From contig JAWWNJ010000010.1 in the NCBI GenBank assembly GCA_037176885.1, forward strand, positions 2,790,001 to 2,854,000: 64,000 bases of DNA, given 5' to 3'. Made by a program: the position numbers and the translations under genes. Numbering within the stretch: the stretch's first letter is position 1; every line of letters begins with the position of its first letter. Below are positions 1-12,442 of this stretch, one piece after another. The notes under the pieces are model-generated. The model was given only the letters and a program-made list of their open reading frames with translations, was not told where the DNA came from and searched no databases. Source of the stretch: Favolaschia claudopus. Its lineage: Eukaryota > Basidiomycota > Agaricomycetes > Agaricales > Mycenaceae.

Positions 1-673
1 ATTCTGCGCTATCCAAAGAATGACAACGGATAGCATGAGCGCCAGATTCTGCGAGACGCTCGCATAGCCGTAATACTTGAACTGGTCGGCGTGGTCGGGA
101 ATAACATACTTGATAACCAGCACCGTCTGACCCTCCTTGTCAGTAAGAGATACAGTGACGAAGAAACGAGGGACGCACGACGCTACCAGCCCATCCACCA
201 GCCATCAAGGCAAACCCAATAAAAAGAAAGAGCCGGGCGCGCCACACAAGCCCGCGCGTCGCTGAACGATTCCTCTCCGCGAACTCTGTCCTTGTCGATG
301 AGATTAATCACGAGGAACCCAGCAACGAGCACAGTCCGGGGAGCCAGTCCACGAAGGTGACGTGTACGGGTGCTGGGGTGTCGGGTTGACCCCAGGGTGC
401 CTTTGCGTGCGCGGAGAGGATGCAGGCATCGAAGAAGAGCCAATTTGCAAGGGCAAAACTGCGGCGTTTGAGGTGATTACCGTGCCAACCGTCAGAAAAC
501 GCATACGCAGGTGCAGCGAAGAGACGTACGAGGCCGCCAGCGAGATAGACGCCTGCGGTGCGTCTGTGCTTCCCTAAATCGATGTCAGGGAAGGGGTTGA
601 GGCAGACGCGGCGGGGATCGTAAGAGCGGCTTGGGAGCGACAATCGGGGGTGCAGTAGGCCCATCGCTGGCAT
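1..673 (-). CDS. Vps68/TMEM50 (UPF0220) family membrane protein, 3' end outside window, frame broken twice
   Basis: Four-TM endosomal/vacuolar sorting protein family. Read on the minus strand: an N-terminal PFPDIDLGKHRRTAG block, an intron inside the first helix after GVYLAGGL, then FALANWLFFDACILSAHA, PVHVTFVDWLPG, NLIDKDRVRGE, RLFLFIGFALMAGG, an intron at about 136-178, and YYGYASVSQNLALML running off the window. The order and motifs match the family throughout. The frame is broken by one missing base near 325 (after WLPGLCSLLG) and restored by one extra base near 245 (before WRARLF), so as written it would end at a premature stop. Because residues on both sides are well kept, sequence error is as likely as a pseudogene. 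Start taken at the ATG at 673. Confidence 0.75.
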
Positions 674-897
674 CAAACCCCATCATGATAGATCTGATGC
701 AAGTGATCGGGTCCACGTAATAGGTTTTCGCCCCGATCAGGCTCCCCGCCACTTCCCCGCCTCGCGGTTAACGCTCAACCGTCACCTTCGTGGTCGTCGT
801 CGCCACGGCCTCATTGTGCTCTCCTCAACGACATTCCAGCCGGGCTGCCTTTGTGGCTCTTGAAATTGAGAGCCAGGCTTGGACTCAGGTAACAGCC

Positions 898-2062
898 ATG
901 TCTGTCAAGTAGGTAATAAATACTTAAATTCCGATTCATTCACACCGCTAACTGACAACGTTCACACAGAATTCTCGTCTACAAGCCATGGAAGGACGCC
1001 TCATAAAGCAAGATAGTCCTCATCACGCTGTCGACTGCGGAGCTGTAGTGTAAGGTGCACCGAATCATTCAGTCCGACGCCAATCCGAGTCGGACGATTC
1101 ATTTCAGGGCTCGCCAAAGCTAACGAAGCAGCCAGCGACGGCACAACTCCCTGGCTCATCCTCGCACAGACTCGAGGACCCCACCGCCGCGAAAGTAAAG
1201 CCCTCGGATCTCTCAAAGGCGTGCGCCTGCACAAAGGCACGCCGACCAATCCTCTCCCGCTCTTCATCTCTGCCCCCGGTCCCGTGTACGCTATATTCTC
1301 CGTCCAGCAGAGCGTCTACAACCCCGAGGGCGTTAAGGGCGAGCTGATAGAAGCCACGCGTTGGCCGACGCCGCAGCGAAACATCACGTCAAGCACTTCA
1401 TCTACACCAGCGTGAACTTCGGCGGGCAAAAAGACCGCAAAACATTGCGCTCCTCAGTACGTCTTACTAGGCTCCCTCCTTCCCTACGCTCTTAATTCAA
1501 CTTACACAGCTTCGAAACCAAACGCCTCGCCGAAGAATACCTCGAATCCACGCACCCCACTCTCCCGCGCACAATCCTCCGCCCCGTAACATTCATGGAC
1601 CAACTCGTCCTCGGGCCCCCCACCGCCTTCTCCACCCGCATCACCAAGCTCCTCTCCTCACGCAACCAGCGACATTGGCAGCATCGCCGCCATCGCCCTC
1701 TCGCACCCCGAAACCTACCTCGGCAAAGTCGTGGATCTGGCGGGCGACAGCCTTGACGCGCAGGAGTTGGCCGAGGCGTGGAGGGAGATGTACGGCGGCG
1801 AGGAGACGATGCCGAGGATGTTTGGCGGGTGGGCGGATGCGTGGGCGGTGCGGGCGGGGATCAAGGAGGTGAGGTTGATGTTCAAGGTGTGTGGTTGTTG
1901 TGTTATGCGTCTTGTAAGGATGAATGACGCGGGCGTAGTTCTTCAACGAGATCGGATTCAATGTCGATATACCTGCGCTGCGAGAGCAGTATCCGGATCT
2001 GAAAGATTGGAAGGCGTTTTTTGAAGGCGGAAGGGCCTCAGCTGCAGAAATGAGATATTTTA
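898..2062 (+). pseudogene. NmrA-like NAD(P)-binding protein, frameshifted
   Basis: NmrA/HSCARG-type short-chain dehydrogenase-like family: Rossmann-fold proteins usually acting as redox sensors or reductases. Recognisable blocks in order: GPVYAIFSVQQSVYNPEGVK, HHVKHFIYTSVNFGGQ, FETKRLAEEYLEST, LPRTILRPVTFMDQL, DIGSIAAIALSHPE, VVDLAGDSLDAQELAEAWRE and, after an intron near 1887-1937, FFNEIGFNVDIPALREQYPDLKDW split over the junction. The frame shifts by one base near 1355 (after GELIEAT). The 5' exon (MSVK-ILVY) does not give a clean glycine-rich GxTGxQG loop, so bases appear to be missing around 985-1000 too. The end is the TAA-type stop region near 2060. Pseudogene or poor consensus; the family call is sound, the exact model is not. 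Confidence 0.6.
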
Positions 2063-2908
2063 ATTCATGTATGTATCTAGATTTGTTTTCTTGAATGTCA
2101 ACCGACGACACGATTTATGCACAGGAAAACGGGGCAGAATTGCGAGGTGAGGCAAGGCAAGCGCGAGTTGATGTTGGCTTCTCCCGCCTACTTAATTTTA
2201 TTAATGAAATCCTCATGCTTATACATTTGAGGGATTTGCGCCAATTTCTTGTGTCGGCCGCAGTCACTGGGCTTTACCCCAAATACAATTACCACCAATT
2301 GAAGTGGAATTATTGCCTCGATTCGTCAATTACTGTCAAGACGGAAATCCGCGCATTCGTCAATTTTGAACACCACGCCTTTGCAACCACGACGTCTAAC
2401 CGAAGAAGATACATAGGCGTTTCGGTCATTCGGGAAACCGGCCTCTGTGGAAACCTCCTTCCTTGTCCGCGCCTCCTACCTCCCACCTCCAGCATCATGG
2501 CAGTCACCTGAATTCGCAACAGGGCAAGCATTCGAATCCTTCCACCAAACAACGCGCTTCAACACGGCGGTTGAAAGATCGAAATGGAAGCTTGAAGAGC
2601 TGACTCAGACGAATTCCCGTTCACTTATTACCTAGTGCTATTGAAAAGGGGGTTGATTCTCCGACTGCGTTGAAGACGGTCTGGAGGAGGTGGACAGAAC
2701 GAAAAGGCATGGTGCATGTCTGTGCATGTCTGTCTGTGTCGGGTGTTGGTGGATCTGTTCGAAACTTCAGGCATCGCGAGAGTCGTGTGGTGGAATCGCT
2801 TGAACCGAAAACCGAACGGACGCAAGGCAATTACTTCCCTTCGCGGTCGTTGCGCTGACGAATTCGAGCTGCGGGAAAGGACATCTAACTAATCGTTGAA
2901 CGAGTAAA

Positions 2909-5174
2909 TTAGCAGTAAGAGCATATGGATCGATTATATTTGAAAGTCAGAGTGTTTCGACAATGTGTTGCAGAATTGCTATACGTAAATGTTGAATTGC
3001 AGTCGTTAAACCTAACATCCAAAAGCTGGTTCCACAACCGATCGCAAGGCAAGTCCTTCAGCGAATATCAATCGAATATTTCCTTCGTCCAGAAAACACA
3101 GTACGCACCAGTGAGTTACTTCGCACAGTTTGAACGACGTTGGCGAGAGCGACGTTTGAATTATAAGCAAGCTTGGCTAGGGTAGATGTTTTGTTTCCAG
3201 GACGGTATTTCGGCCAATGGGGCGCAGGCGGGGCTGCGGGATTCCGCGCAAAGTTACCAACTATGGATTGCATTGTCGACGAGAGGGTTCTTTCCGTTGC
3301 TGTTGCGGTCGAGCGATTGTAGGTTCCGAATATTTCGAACACTGTTCGATGTTCAGCATCGCTTGTGAGAATGTGAATAAAAAAGCAAGACACGGACGTT
3401 CTGAGGAATGCCATGCACCGAGGTTTGGGAAAAATTGGAGATCTGAGAAGACCGCGCCTGCAGAGAGAGGGAATAGTCAATTCGAACCCTGGGATACGGT
3501 GGACTTCCGTACCGTACGCATAACGGTATACGTTCGAAGTCCCTGCACTCACTGCCGCCTCACCCCAAAGCTCCGCAGCGCTACGAAATCGGTAAAATAA
3601 TTATCAGATCAGCAGAGATGCAAATAATTTGCCAACCAAGAAATTTAAACTCCCGTTCCACGTTTGCTATGAGAGCATTGTCGCTCAAACCCGGTGCATA
3701 CAAAGCGCGCACTTGATCCGCAGTTACTCGATTTCCGTAGGTGGCGTTCAAATAGATAGGTAGGTCGTTCGGTTGATCGCGAAAAGCGTGCCGTCGTCCT
3801 CGGTATGTCCAATTATAAATGGCACTTTAGATGTTCGTCCCTGTCGAATACGTTGCAAGGGGTCCGCAAATACAGTTACACTATCATTGAGAAAGTACGT
3901 TCAATCAACAATGAGAAATAATATGGTTGAACGTACCTGTCGACAAGACTGGTCCAAGTACCGCTAGAAGGTCCGTTCGTATAAGCCCTTATGGTGGAGG
4001 CAGAAATTGCCCTGAGACACGCGAGCCGTGCGGCGCCTGGAGATTGTTCGCAGCCAAGTGCCGTGGCACGCATTGAAACTGGTGAACGAGGGAGTGGGAT
4101 TCCTCGACTCTACCGCTCCTGAGAGCATTATAGCGCCTCGGAAAGGTGCGGTTCCAGCGGTGTGCCGCACATATGCAGCAGCGACCGATGCAGCTCCAGA
4201 GGATTGTCCCTGGAAATTGCAGTGGAGCCTGAGATCATGCAAGACAGGCGTAGTTGCAATGATAATCGACGTACCATGATGGTTACTTGCGGGGATCTCC
4301 ACCGAATTTTGCTATGTTTCGTTGAACCCATCGGAGCGCAAGATCTGCGAGTGAAGGATACATCAACGTATAAAGTATGCTTCGCTTGGAAATTCGTACA
4401 TACCTTGGTCCAGAAAACCGAGATTATTGTGGTCCAACGAAGATCGGGGACTGTCTGGGAATCCAAAGACGTTCGTTCGGTAGTTAAATGTGACTACGAC
4501 GACGTTCTGATTTGAAGCTAGCGAAGCTCCGTCGTACTCTGGGGTCCAGGCCGTTCCAAAGGCCAAAGCTCTGGAGAGCATGATATTCGTATATACGGTA
4601 GAAGTTGAGCTGACTCACCCGCCGTATATCCACACCACGACTGGCAGTCTCGACCGAGCTGGTGCCGGAGCCCACACGTTACTATGGAAGTAGTTCAAGA
4701 AAGGCAAACGAGGCAAATAGGGTAGGAACGGTCACAGGAAAAGACAATCTTCATCCTCTGGTGGCGGGGGTGTATTGAAGATTGGCTGATTGATAGCCGC
4801 CCTTGCGAAGGTGAATTGTTGGACGCAAGAGGGACCCATCGTCGTGGCATTGTGGTTAACGTGCGAAGTGAATGCAACGGGAGGTGCCCAGCGTAAGATT
4901 CCAGTTGGCGGTTGTCCAAATCGCTACGATGAATGAGTATCCTCCGAGCCAGACCGGAATGAGTAAAATTCCTCCTACAACGCCCTTGAAGACCATCACT
5001 TGCAGAATACAATCAGGTTAGCTCACGACATCAGACAGAAATAGACCGAGACTTACGCCCATCTGCTCGCTTGCCTTGTAGCACACCAGAGCTCGTGGAC
5101 ACAGAAACGGCCGCCGATTGGACATAGCAAGCTTGGAAAGCGAGGGCAAGAGCAAGCTTCAACAACGAACGCAT
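2909..5174 (-). CDS. Secreted type B carboxylesterase/lipase, one apparent frameshift
   Basis: Alpha/beta-hydrolase of the COesterase family, acting on carboxylic esters outside the cell. Start at 5174 gives a signal peptide (MRSLLKLALALAFQACYVQ). Blocks in order across many short exons: SSGVLQGK, MVFKGVRFGQPPTG, PPPPEDEDCLFLNVWAP, VVVWIYGG, VVVTFNYRTNVFGF, LALRWVQRNIAKFGGDPR, VTIM-GQSSGAASV (nucleophile serine in GxSxG), and a C-terminal FARNPAAPPAPHWPKY block. The last exon ends CDRLWNQLLDVRF and runs to the TAA at 2909. One base seems to be missing near 4288 (GGDPR to VTIM). The active-site acid and His lie in segments I did not fully resolve. Confidence 0.75.
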
Positions 5175-6476
5175 CCTGAGAAGACGCCGTGTCACAACTC
5201 GACCGCCGAGCACCACCTATTTTAGTAGATTTAAGCGGCAGGGGCCCAAGCATATCATTGTGAGCACATGAGCGAACTGGTGACTTGGTGGTATAATAAT
5301 TTGATGAGCATCGATGATGGCAGACCAGGGGACCCGGAGATGGTGGCTCGGAAAAGCTTGAAGCGCCTCCACTGGCAATTTCTGAGGGAGATTGACCACG
5401 AAATCGGAAAAACGCCGAAAGTTATCGAGTCTTAGCCTGTGTTAGCTCGCTACTGGTAAGTAGCTTGCTGGTAGCAACGAGACAGGGCGAAGCGACGCGA
5501 AGCCTCGGTAGATTCGTTGTGAATTCAGTGGTTGAACATATTTACCGGCGAGCCGAAAAACAGAGGCGGAACGACGGAACATATGGAAGCGCAAGCGCAG
5601 AAAGAAAGAGCAGGAGAAGGCAGGAGAGTGGCAAACTCCGAAGATTCAGATGACGTGGCTGACGCGTTAGTCACATCGCGTGGACGGGAACGCGTAACGT
5701 CACACCGTCACTGCGATGCTCCCTGTACTCCATCATCAAGTGAGTTTTTGAGAAGTTTCGTTTTGTGCAATTTCTGACCCCAGATATAGTGCAGTACCCT
5801 CGCTCATTGTGCAGGAACAGGTATCTCAAGAGGTGGCGACGGCGTAGGGCTCTTCAGCGGCGGTATGATGCGGCAATTTTTTTTTCGTCGCGCGTCTTAT
5901 TCATATAAGCAGATATCTCCTGTGCTTCTCAACTGCCGCACCCATCAGAACTCTTCAATTTGCCTCACTCAAACAAGAAGAGTAATCGAACCCATATATA
6001 TGTATGTGTCACTTTCACTCTCGCTTCCAGCTGGCAACTCTCACTGATTATTTCTGACCTATTTTCACCCAGAAGATCAAGGCGACCAACTTAAGACGCT
6101 GGATGTTTATTGATGCAACAGAGGAAGCAATTTTCAATGCGCTTCTCGCTGCGGAGGAGCTTGAGGGGATATACAGGCGGGAAGTGGCGCAGTCTTCCTA
6201 GCGAAACGAGTGAAGAATGGTACAACTCGAAGAGGCGGGAAGAATCTATTGGTTCTGTGTTGGTTCAAAAGAATTTGTCAATACCTACACGAAGTTGACG
6301 CCTTTTACTTCCCATATTCTTTCAGGCATTCAACTATTTGTGCAACTTGCGGAAGCGCCGAGTCAATGTGTTGGGCTGTGCGACGTCGATCAAATTAGGA
6401 GCGCTCGTATATAAGGCTTGGCTCCAGGCTGTCAACCACACTGACCTAACCCCCCTCACTCGCCAACCGCACCCTC
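5175..6476. other. Intergenic, no gene seen
   Basis: No ORF here resembles a known protein and no exon chain can be built. A TATATAAGG box at 6409-6417 probably belongs to the downstream DUF4419 gene. Confidence 0.5.
6409..6417 (+). promoter_or_regulatory. TATA box of the DUF4419 gene
   Basis: TATATAAGG, 60 bases upstream of the ATG at 6477. Position and sequence fit a core promoter TATA element. Confidence 0.5.
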
Positions 6477-7899
6477 ATGCCAGTCTCGTTCCCTGTCGCG
6501 ACCCCTCCGCTAAACCATACCCATTCTCTCAAGGGCGAGCTGGATACAACGCGATCGAAACTCTGACTCTCGCATGCCCGGACCAATACTCCAAGGCAGG
6601 CGAAATCCTGCAGTTTTCTCTGGGCAACGAAAGCGGAGCAGACGAATCGTATGTGCTTTGGTTCCCTGCCTTTGCTCCTGTCCTCATTGTTGTCCCCTGT
6701 CAGCGGACGGAACCTGGAAGCCAAAGTCAAGAACGTCGTCCCTAATCAAAATGGATTCGTCGCGACCTTGCTCGACGCTTACACCAAGATCGAGCGCTCA
6801 TAATCCGGCCAGACGACGTCTGGCTTGCCATCCTCTCCCAATTCAGCTTCTTTGTCAACGGCCGCGCAGAGCTCCTGCGAGCCAACTTGTTGCGCACCAA
6901 GGGAAACGCGAGCTAGTCGTTGTAGTCGCTGAAGAAGGCGCCAATCGGTACACCGTGGATTTCGGAGACATCGCTCGTCAAATGGCGGTCTTGTGGAGAA
7001 GAACGTTGTTGACGAGTCCCTGCGTGCTTGGGCGACCCCTGATTTTTCGACGACGACCGATAACGATACGACAGTGAGCGCCGTCTTGCTGATGGCGACG
7101 ATGAAGCAGTATTTCGATTATACAATCATCCTTTGTGGTTGTGGCATCCGCGGGTTACTCTCGAGGGTGAAAGATCCGATTGGGTCAAGATTCTCGAGCG
7201 GCTGGAGAAGTTGAAGGAATATGGATTGGAGGACGACTGCTTGGTACCACCTTCTTTTCCCAGTCATAACGCGTTTCGTCGCCGCATTCGACACCCCTGA
7301 CAGCCCCGAGAATATCGACTTCTGGCAGCGCGTCGCACATTATACCCCCGGGGGAAGCGGGAGAGGTGATCACTATTCGGGATGGATTTCCGCTTTCACT
7401 GTTTTCAACAAGCAGGGCCAGTGGATGGGGAATCAGCTCACGCAGTAAGTCCTCTTTTACAGCTGAAAGTCCAGCCATCTCCATTGAATATTTTCTCTAC
7501 CTCCAGGCCGCAGCGGGCGCGGTCGATATTGAGAGCCTAAACTCACAACAATTCTGGATAATTCACGAAACGCGTTACATGCAGAAGGAGCTGATCCTTG
7601 ACGGTACTCCGTACCATCTGCTCTATCCAAAGGGAATCCCTCCGGGGCATGCTGAAGTTGACGTATTGCTCATCGACAACGGAGAGCGCTTCGACTGTGC
7701 GATGGTGGCGGGGAATATTGCCACGCTTGTGACTTCAAGCAAAAACCCTTTCATATCTCCGGCCGGAGCTGACGATACGGTGCGGCCATTAGCGGGTTGG
7801 TGGCTGTTTATCAAGGACGAATGGAATGTGCAGGCCAGGGCTAAGGCAGCGTATAGCCAGCAGGATAATTTTGAACGGCTTCGTGGAGGACGGTACTGA
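6477..7899 (+). pseudogene. DUF4419-family protein with about six single-base frame breaks
   Basis: DUF4419 proteins are soluble fungal proteins of unknown function. Start at 6477 gives MPVSFPVAT; an intron lies at about 6650-6709. Recognisable blocks are ACPDQYSKAGEIL, NQNGFVATLLDAY, LIIRPDDVWLAIL, VAHQGKRELVV, YTVDFGDIARQM, VEKNVVDESLRAWATPDF, TTTDNDTTVSAVLLMATM, VTLEGERSDWVKILERL, AWYHLLFPVITRFVAAF, DSPENIDFWQRVAHY, YSGWISAFTVF. These blocks fall in different frames, requiring one-base shifts near 6550, 6795, 6890, 6985, 7145 and 7215. From 7221 onward the frame is open to the end. Coding content is intact at the residue level, so consensus error is a serious alternative to true decay. Confidence 0.7.
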
Positions 7900-8272
7900 G
7901 AATTTAGATCCGTTGACATTATTCGATCCTGTACCGAAATCGGTCCAAGTCAGTGCATTTTGGCAACTCATTGGCACAGTCACCCTTCCATAGTTGCAGT
8001 TCAAGTCTTTAGCTTCCCAGATTTGAGTAATTTCTACCGCCATTTGCCCCAATGTTGGGTAGTTCGCAAACCTGACCTATTTCGAGGCGAGAATCTCCGA
8101 TTCCAGCCACCTCCATGGGCACCATATTCGATTCGCTCGGTTGTTCTCACTGTTTATTATGTACAAAGCGAAGAACGACCTCGATTGAGACAACGACGTT
8201 ACGGCCACAGCACTGGTAGCTGTTTTACCTCTCCTACGGTCCCAGCAATCACAGAGCCATGAACACCCCAAC

Positions 8273-10995
8273 TCACGCCCAAGCCGACATGATCCAACCG
8301 AGAACGATAATGCCCAACGAGAGCACACCATACATCCAACGCCAGCCACTCCCTGGATTCAGCGGTGATTTTAAGATAGACTCCCAGCGCTTGGGCTCCA
8401 CATCGACCTCCTCCTTCTCCGTCTCATCGGCCCCCTCTCGCTTGTGCCAGAGGCGCTCGATGGAGAGGTCAGGAGACTGGGTTTGACTTGCGCCAGATGC
8501 GCTGCGGGAAGGAGCGTCGTGTAGGACACACCGAGCAGCGCGCCTGAGACGGCAACGGATGCGGCGGCGTAGCAGAGCCATAGAGTTACAGCGGGATCGA
8601 GTGAGTCAGTGGGTGAAAGGTCTTGAAGCTTGCCTGCTGCTGTGGTAATTATGACAATGCTCGCTTGAACGACGGACTCTGTCCATAATCATTAGTATAG
8701 AAAGTGTTCCAAGGCTCGAGGTTTGATTTACTTTTGATTGCGAATCTGCATTTACAGTAAGAATGGAAAAGAAAGTGTTTTAGCATGGTGCTTACGCTGT
8801 AGCAAAATACTGAGGATCAGGTAGGACACTTCGTATAATTTCGACCTAAATCGCAGCAATCAGCATAGAGTTTCGTTGTATACACAGATCCTTTCACCTG
8901 TGGGGCTGGAGTAATAGACTAGAAAAACCAATATCAGACTTCGTGCACCATACGAATTGGTTCAAGCACACCTGAGACAATGCATACATCACATACGCCG
9001 CCACAAACGTCGGCACGGTGTGGGACAGTTTCAAGAGTAGCATCGAGATAAGGAATGTCACAACCCGAAGCGAAGACTGGACCACGCATCTTCAGCCTTT
9101 GTATCACCTATGAAGACTGGGCGACCTACGCAGTGTGATACGATTCCCGAAGAGATCGATGAAAATCCCGATGAATGGGGTGAGACCGATGGGAAAGAAG
9201 CAGGTACATGGAAGCCACCCATCCTCCCACGACGGCACCTTCTTGAGTCGTTGCTGGGCAAATTGGCTATATACGAAATCGTGAAATCAGAGCCAGATAC
9301 AGTCGATCTCTAAAGCACTCACGTCGAAATTGAGACAAATGACTGTACTCCAGCATTCTCGAATATCTGAAAGGGCAACCGAGCAAAAGAAACACCATCG
9401 TTAATCACCAAAACAGAATGAATGCCAAAACAGTCGTACCGCAAAGAGAACGATAATCCAAAACGTCGCCGGCATATAGCGAAGCGAATCAAGGTTAAAC
9501 ACACCTGCCCTCGACGCGCGGACGTGTCGTTGGCCAGGACGTCCTGATCCGTTATATTGTACGTCCTGCGGAGATATCTGTCCAAGAAGAATACGCTGAT
9601 AGCGCAGATAGAAGAGAACAGGCTGAGGACGGGCGCTGATCCATAGCGACCAGGAGAAGGAGCCGAGGTTTTGGGTGATTATGTTGGCTGTGGTTTGGCC
9701 TGTGGTGTTGTATGGGTGGGATGAGGAGTTGAAGGTTGAGTTTGAGTTTGAGTTTGAAGGAGGTAGGTAGATTGACGTGCCTGTGTATTGCCCTAGATTC
9801 GCCATGGACCAGATGATACCTGTGGGGAATGGACGTTGAGAAGCCGTTGAAGAGATGAGCTAGCATGTTGTACCGATGCTCGAAGCAAAACCTAGATATC
9901 GCAGAATATGATGTCAGTCGAAGTATATCCTAAATAATATTGCACGTACTTACCCTTGCCCGGTGCGAAGTATGTTGAAAATATCCGATGCTAGACAATC
10001 AACGCATCTACCGAATCAGCATGATATTCATGGCGAATGTCTCAGAGCACTTACCTGAGCATTATCAAGACTTCCGTCTCCCACCTAACGAATCAGTAAA
10101 CATTCACCAGGCAAACGAACAGAAAGACATGCTCACAGCAGCTACGACTTTCCCCAGGACCAAGACGGGATACGAGCTTAGATGACCCGTGACAGACCCA
10201 GCTTCGATGGCGGAACCTGCTAGATGGAATAGACTAAGATAGATGGAGAGAAGGGGGCCACCCCATTTGTCGATGCCGAACTGCAGACAAGAATCGATCA
10301 GTTAGAATTGAGGTTACTTGGGAAATAATAATTCGACGTACTCCGAGAGCGACACACAGAAAGGTGTTGACCTGGATCAGATTTTCTCGGGTTAATAACT
10401 TGAGCTGTTAAATATAATGAGGGGTGTTCTCACCAGGTTCGTTACGGCGACCTGGTCAGTTCCGTGAGTATGATGAACGAGCTACGGTGAGGAGTGCGGC
10501 TTACCAGAGTGGCAAACTCAGAGTTGTTGATCTTGAGTGTCTTGATGATCGTCGTCTTCTGCGATCTGAGAGTCATCGCGTCAGGCCTGACAAACGAAAA
10601 GTAATAAAATCGAAGTAACATACACGATGAGACCCTGTAATATCACACTGGTTGTGAGCCAATGTATCGTAAGAGCGGTTGACTGAGGCTACATACATTG
10701 GACCAATGGTTGCCGACTTCGCACGGAATGAAAGAATAAATGTGAGCGAAGTCTAGTAGAGCGGAACGAAGAAATAAGCAGACTGACAAGTGCACAAACA
10801 AGTCAGAACAATAATGGCCAGCTTCCAACCAAGCGGAAGTTTGTTTCCGTGCGTCGTCGTCGTCGTCGTCGGCAGGGAGGGTGCTACTACAGCCTCTTCC
10901 AAAGAAGAAAGGCCACCCTTCTCGTCGGACTTAAAGGAACCTTTCTCCTCTTGGTTGGGTGGAGGAGTTCGAGCGGAGGGTTTGTCGTCGATCAT
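8273..10995 (-). CDS. Major facilitator superfamily transporter (MFSD1-like)
   Basis: Multi-exon membrane transporter. Start at 10995 gives a Lys/Thr-rich cytosolic N-terminus with a poly-Thr run (coded by a GTC/GTT microsatellite at about 10850-10873), then the first helix LPLGWKLAIIVLTCLC. Later exons carry KTTIIKTLKINNSEFATLV, DKWGGPLLSIYLSLFHL, VLVLGKVVAAVSM, the loop DRYLRRTYNITDQDVLANDT, LRYMPATFWIIVLFAV, LKLSHTVPTFVAAYVMYAL and a last helix WMYGVLSLGIIVLGW ending SAWA-stop at 8273. The order of helices and the TFWIIV/ITDQD loop recall MFSD1-type organelle transporters. A Ser/Asn-rich loop (about 9720-9800) is unusual. Substrate unknown. Exon limits are approximate and I did not check every junction. 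Confidence 0.65.
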
Positions 10996-12442
10996 TAAGC
11001 AAGTAAAACTTTCAAGCGGAGGTCAGAAGAATTGGGGGCGCAGAGTGTGTACCCTGTCATCTTATCAGATATCTACAGCGCTTTTATTGAAGAGGCGCAC
11101 ATGAGAAGAATACCATCTTGGAATACCCAGCTGCGTTCTCGATGCTCACGATGCGATTCCCGGTGTGTGAAGATCATCGAGTTTGGGTAAATACATCTCA
11201 CGGCGGGTGTTCGGGAGGCCGAGTCTGTTTCGTTTTTGAGGTTTTGGTTCTCTGGATGATCAGATAAGCTGTAGACTTGAGTTTGTAAGTAGGGAAGAAG
11301 AGAAGAGAAGAAATGTGTCTCACACGACAGAGCGATTTGGCCAACTGGTGTGCGTGCCTTGTCGAATGGAAGATAAGGTAGCATGTGGGAGTGGCGGTGA
11401 GTTGTACGCGTATACGTTTGTATGTGGCCTTTACCAAGGTCTTGACGACGAAAGGCAGCGATTCATTGCCAAATTTGAAGGGAGAGGAATAAATTAACGC
11501 TGGAACTTTGTGCCTCGATTGCATATAGGCTTCGTATCCAATACTGGTAATGAAACACGCACCGGGGCCACCATTGTGCCAATCTTGGCTTTCACTTCAT
11601 GAATTGACTTTCAAGCTTTGAATTGACGCAAGCACCTCAGCCCACAATGGCGGCCGCCGCGGCGTTTGGGAATCTGGGATGGGAAAGGAATCCGGCTTTG
11701 GTTATAGCCTGAATTGTCAGGCAGGCGGTGAGCCATGGGCAGCGCGGCAGGACACAAAGCCAAGAAGAAAAGCCACAGTGAACGAAGCATCCGAGGCCCC
11801 ATCACTTTGGTTGTGCTTGGCACGAGCCTCTAGCGTAGATCATCCCAAGCTTGTGTGAGACCAATGTCTGTAGCCATCGCTATCGAGCCCTTTGCTCGCT
11901 ATTCCGCAGGGTTCCCGGCTTCCAGACCACCACTTAGCCATTCCTCCCGGACACATCTGGTGACGAGCATGATATTCGTTTCCCAGGAAGCGCCATTCCC
12001 GCCGTATTCGCCTTGTCGCTGCCACGTCGACCTTCGGCTGTTTCCTTCTGGCTTACTCCTGCCCTCCTGCTTTTCCCGTTGTCTCCTGCATCCTCTGCTA
12101 CGCATTCAAACTGTGTACAAACGAGCTCAGAAACCGATCCTCCAAGGCTACCCCTCGAAATTGATGCGAAAACTGGGCCTTTTTGCGGGTAATCAGTCGT
12201 CAATCGTCATGGTCCAACGACCTTAACCCGTGGACGGAGACCTATTCTTCAGTTTTTCCGTTGCCTTACGCTCCTCACTCTGGGAGGTATAGTCAAAATT
12301 GGCCGTCTTCTTGAAACATACCCGCGTCATGAGACCGTCACTCCGAGTCTGCTTTTTCCCGAGGTTCTGGCCGACGTAGAGGATCAAAAAGCCTCGTTAC
12401 CCTCTCACTCTTCTTTGCAAGCCAAGCCTCACCGTACCCACC
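10996..12442. other. Intergenic, no gene seen
   Basis: Short ORFs on both strands with no family resemblance and no signal peptide or repeat. It separates the divergently transcribed MFS and esterase genes, so both promoters probably lie here. Confidence 0.5.

Noticed and set aside
3058..3552. Minus ORF of 164 residues as a separate gene
   Set aside because: Its middle is the C-terminal region of the carboxylesterase; the ends run through introns.
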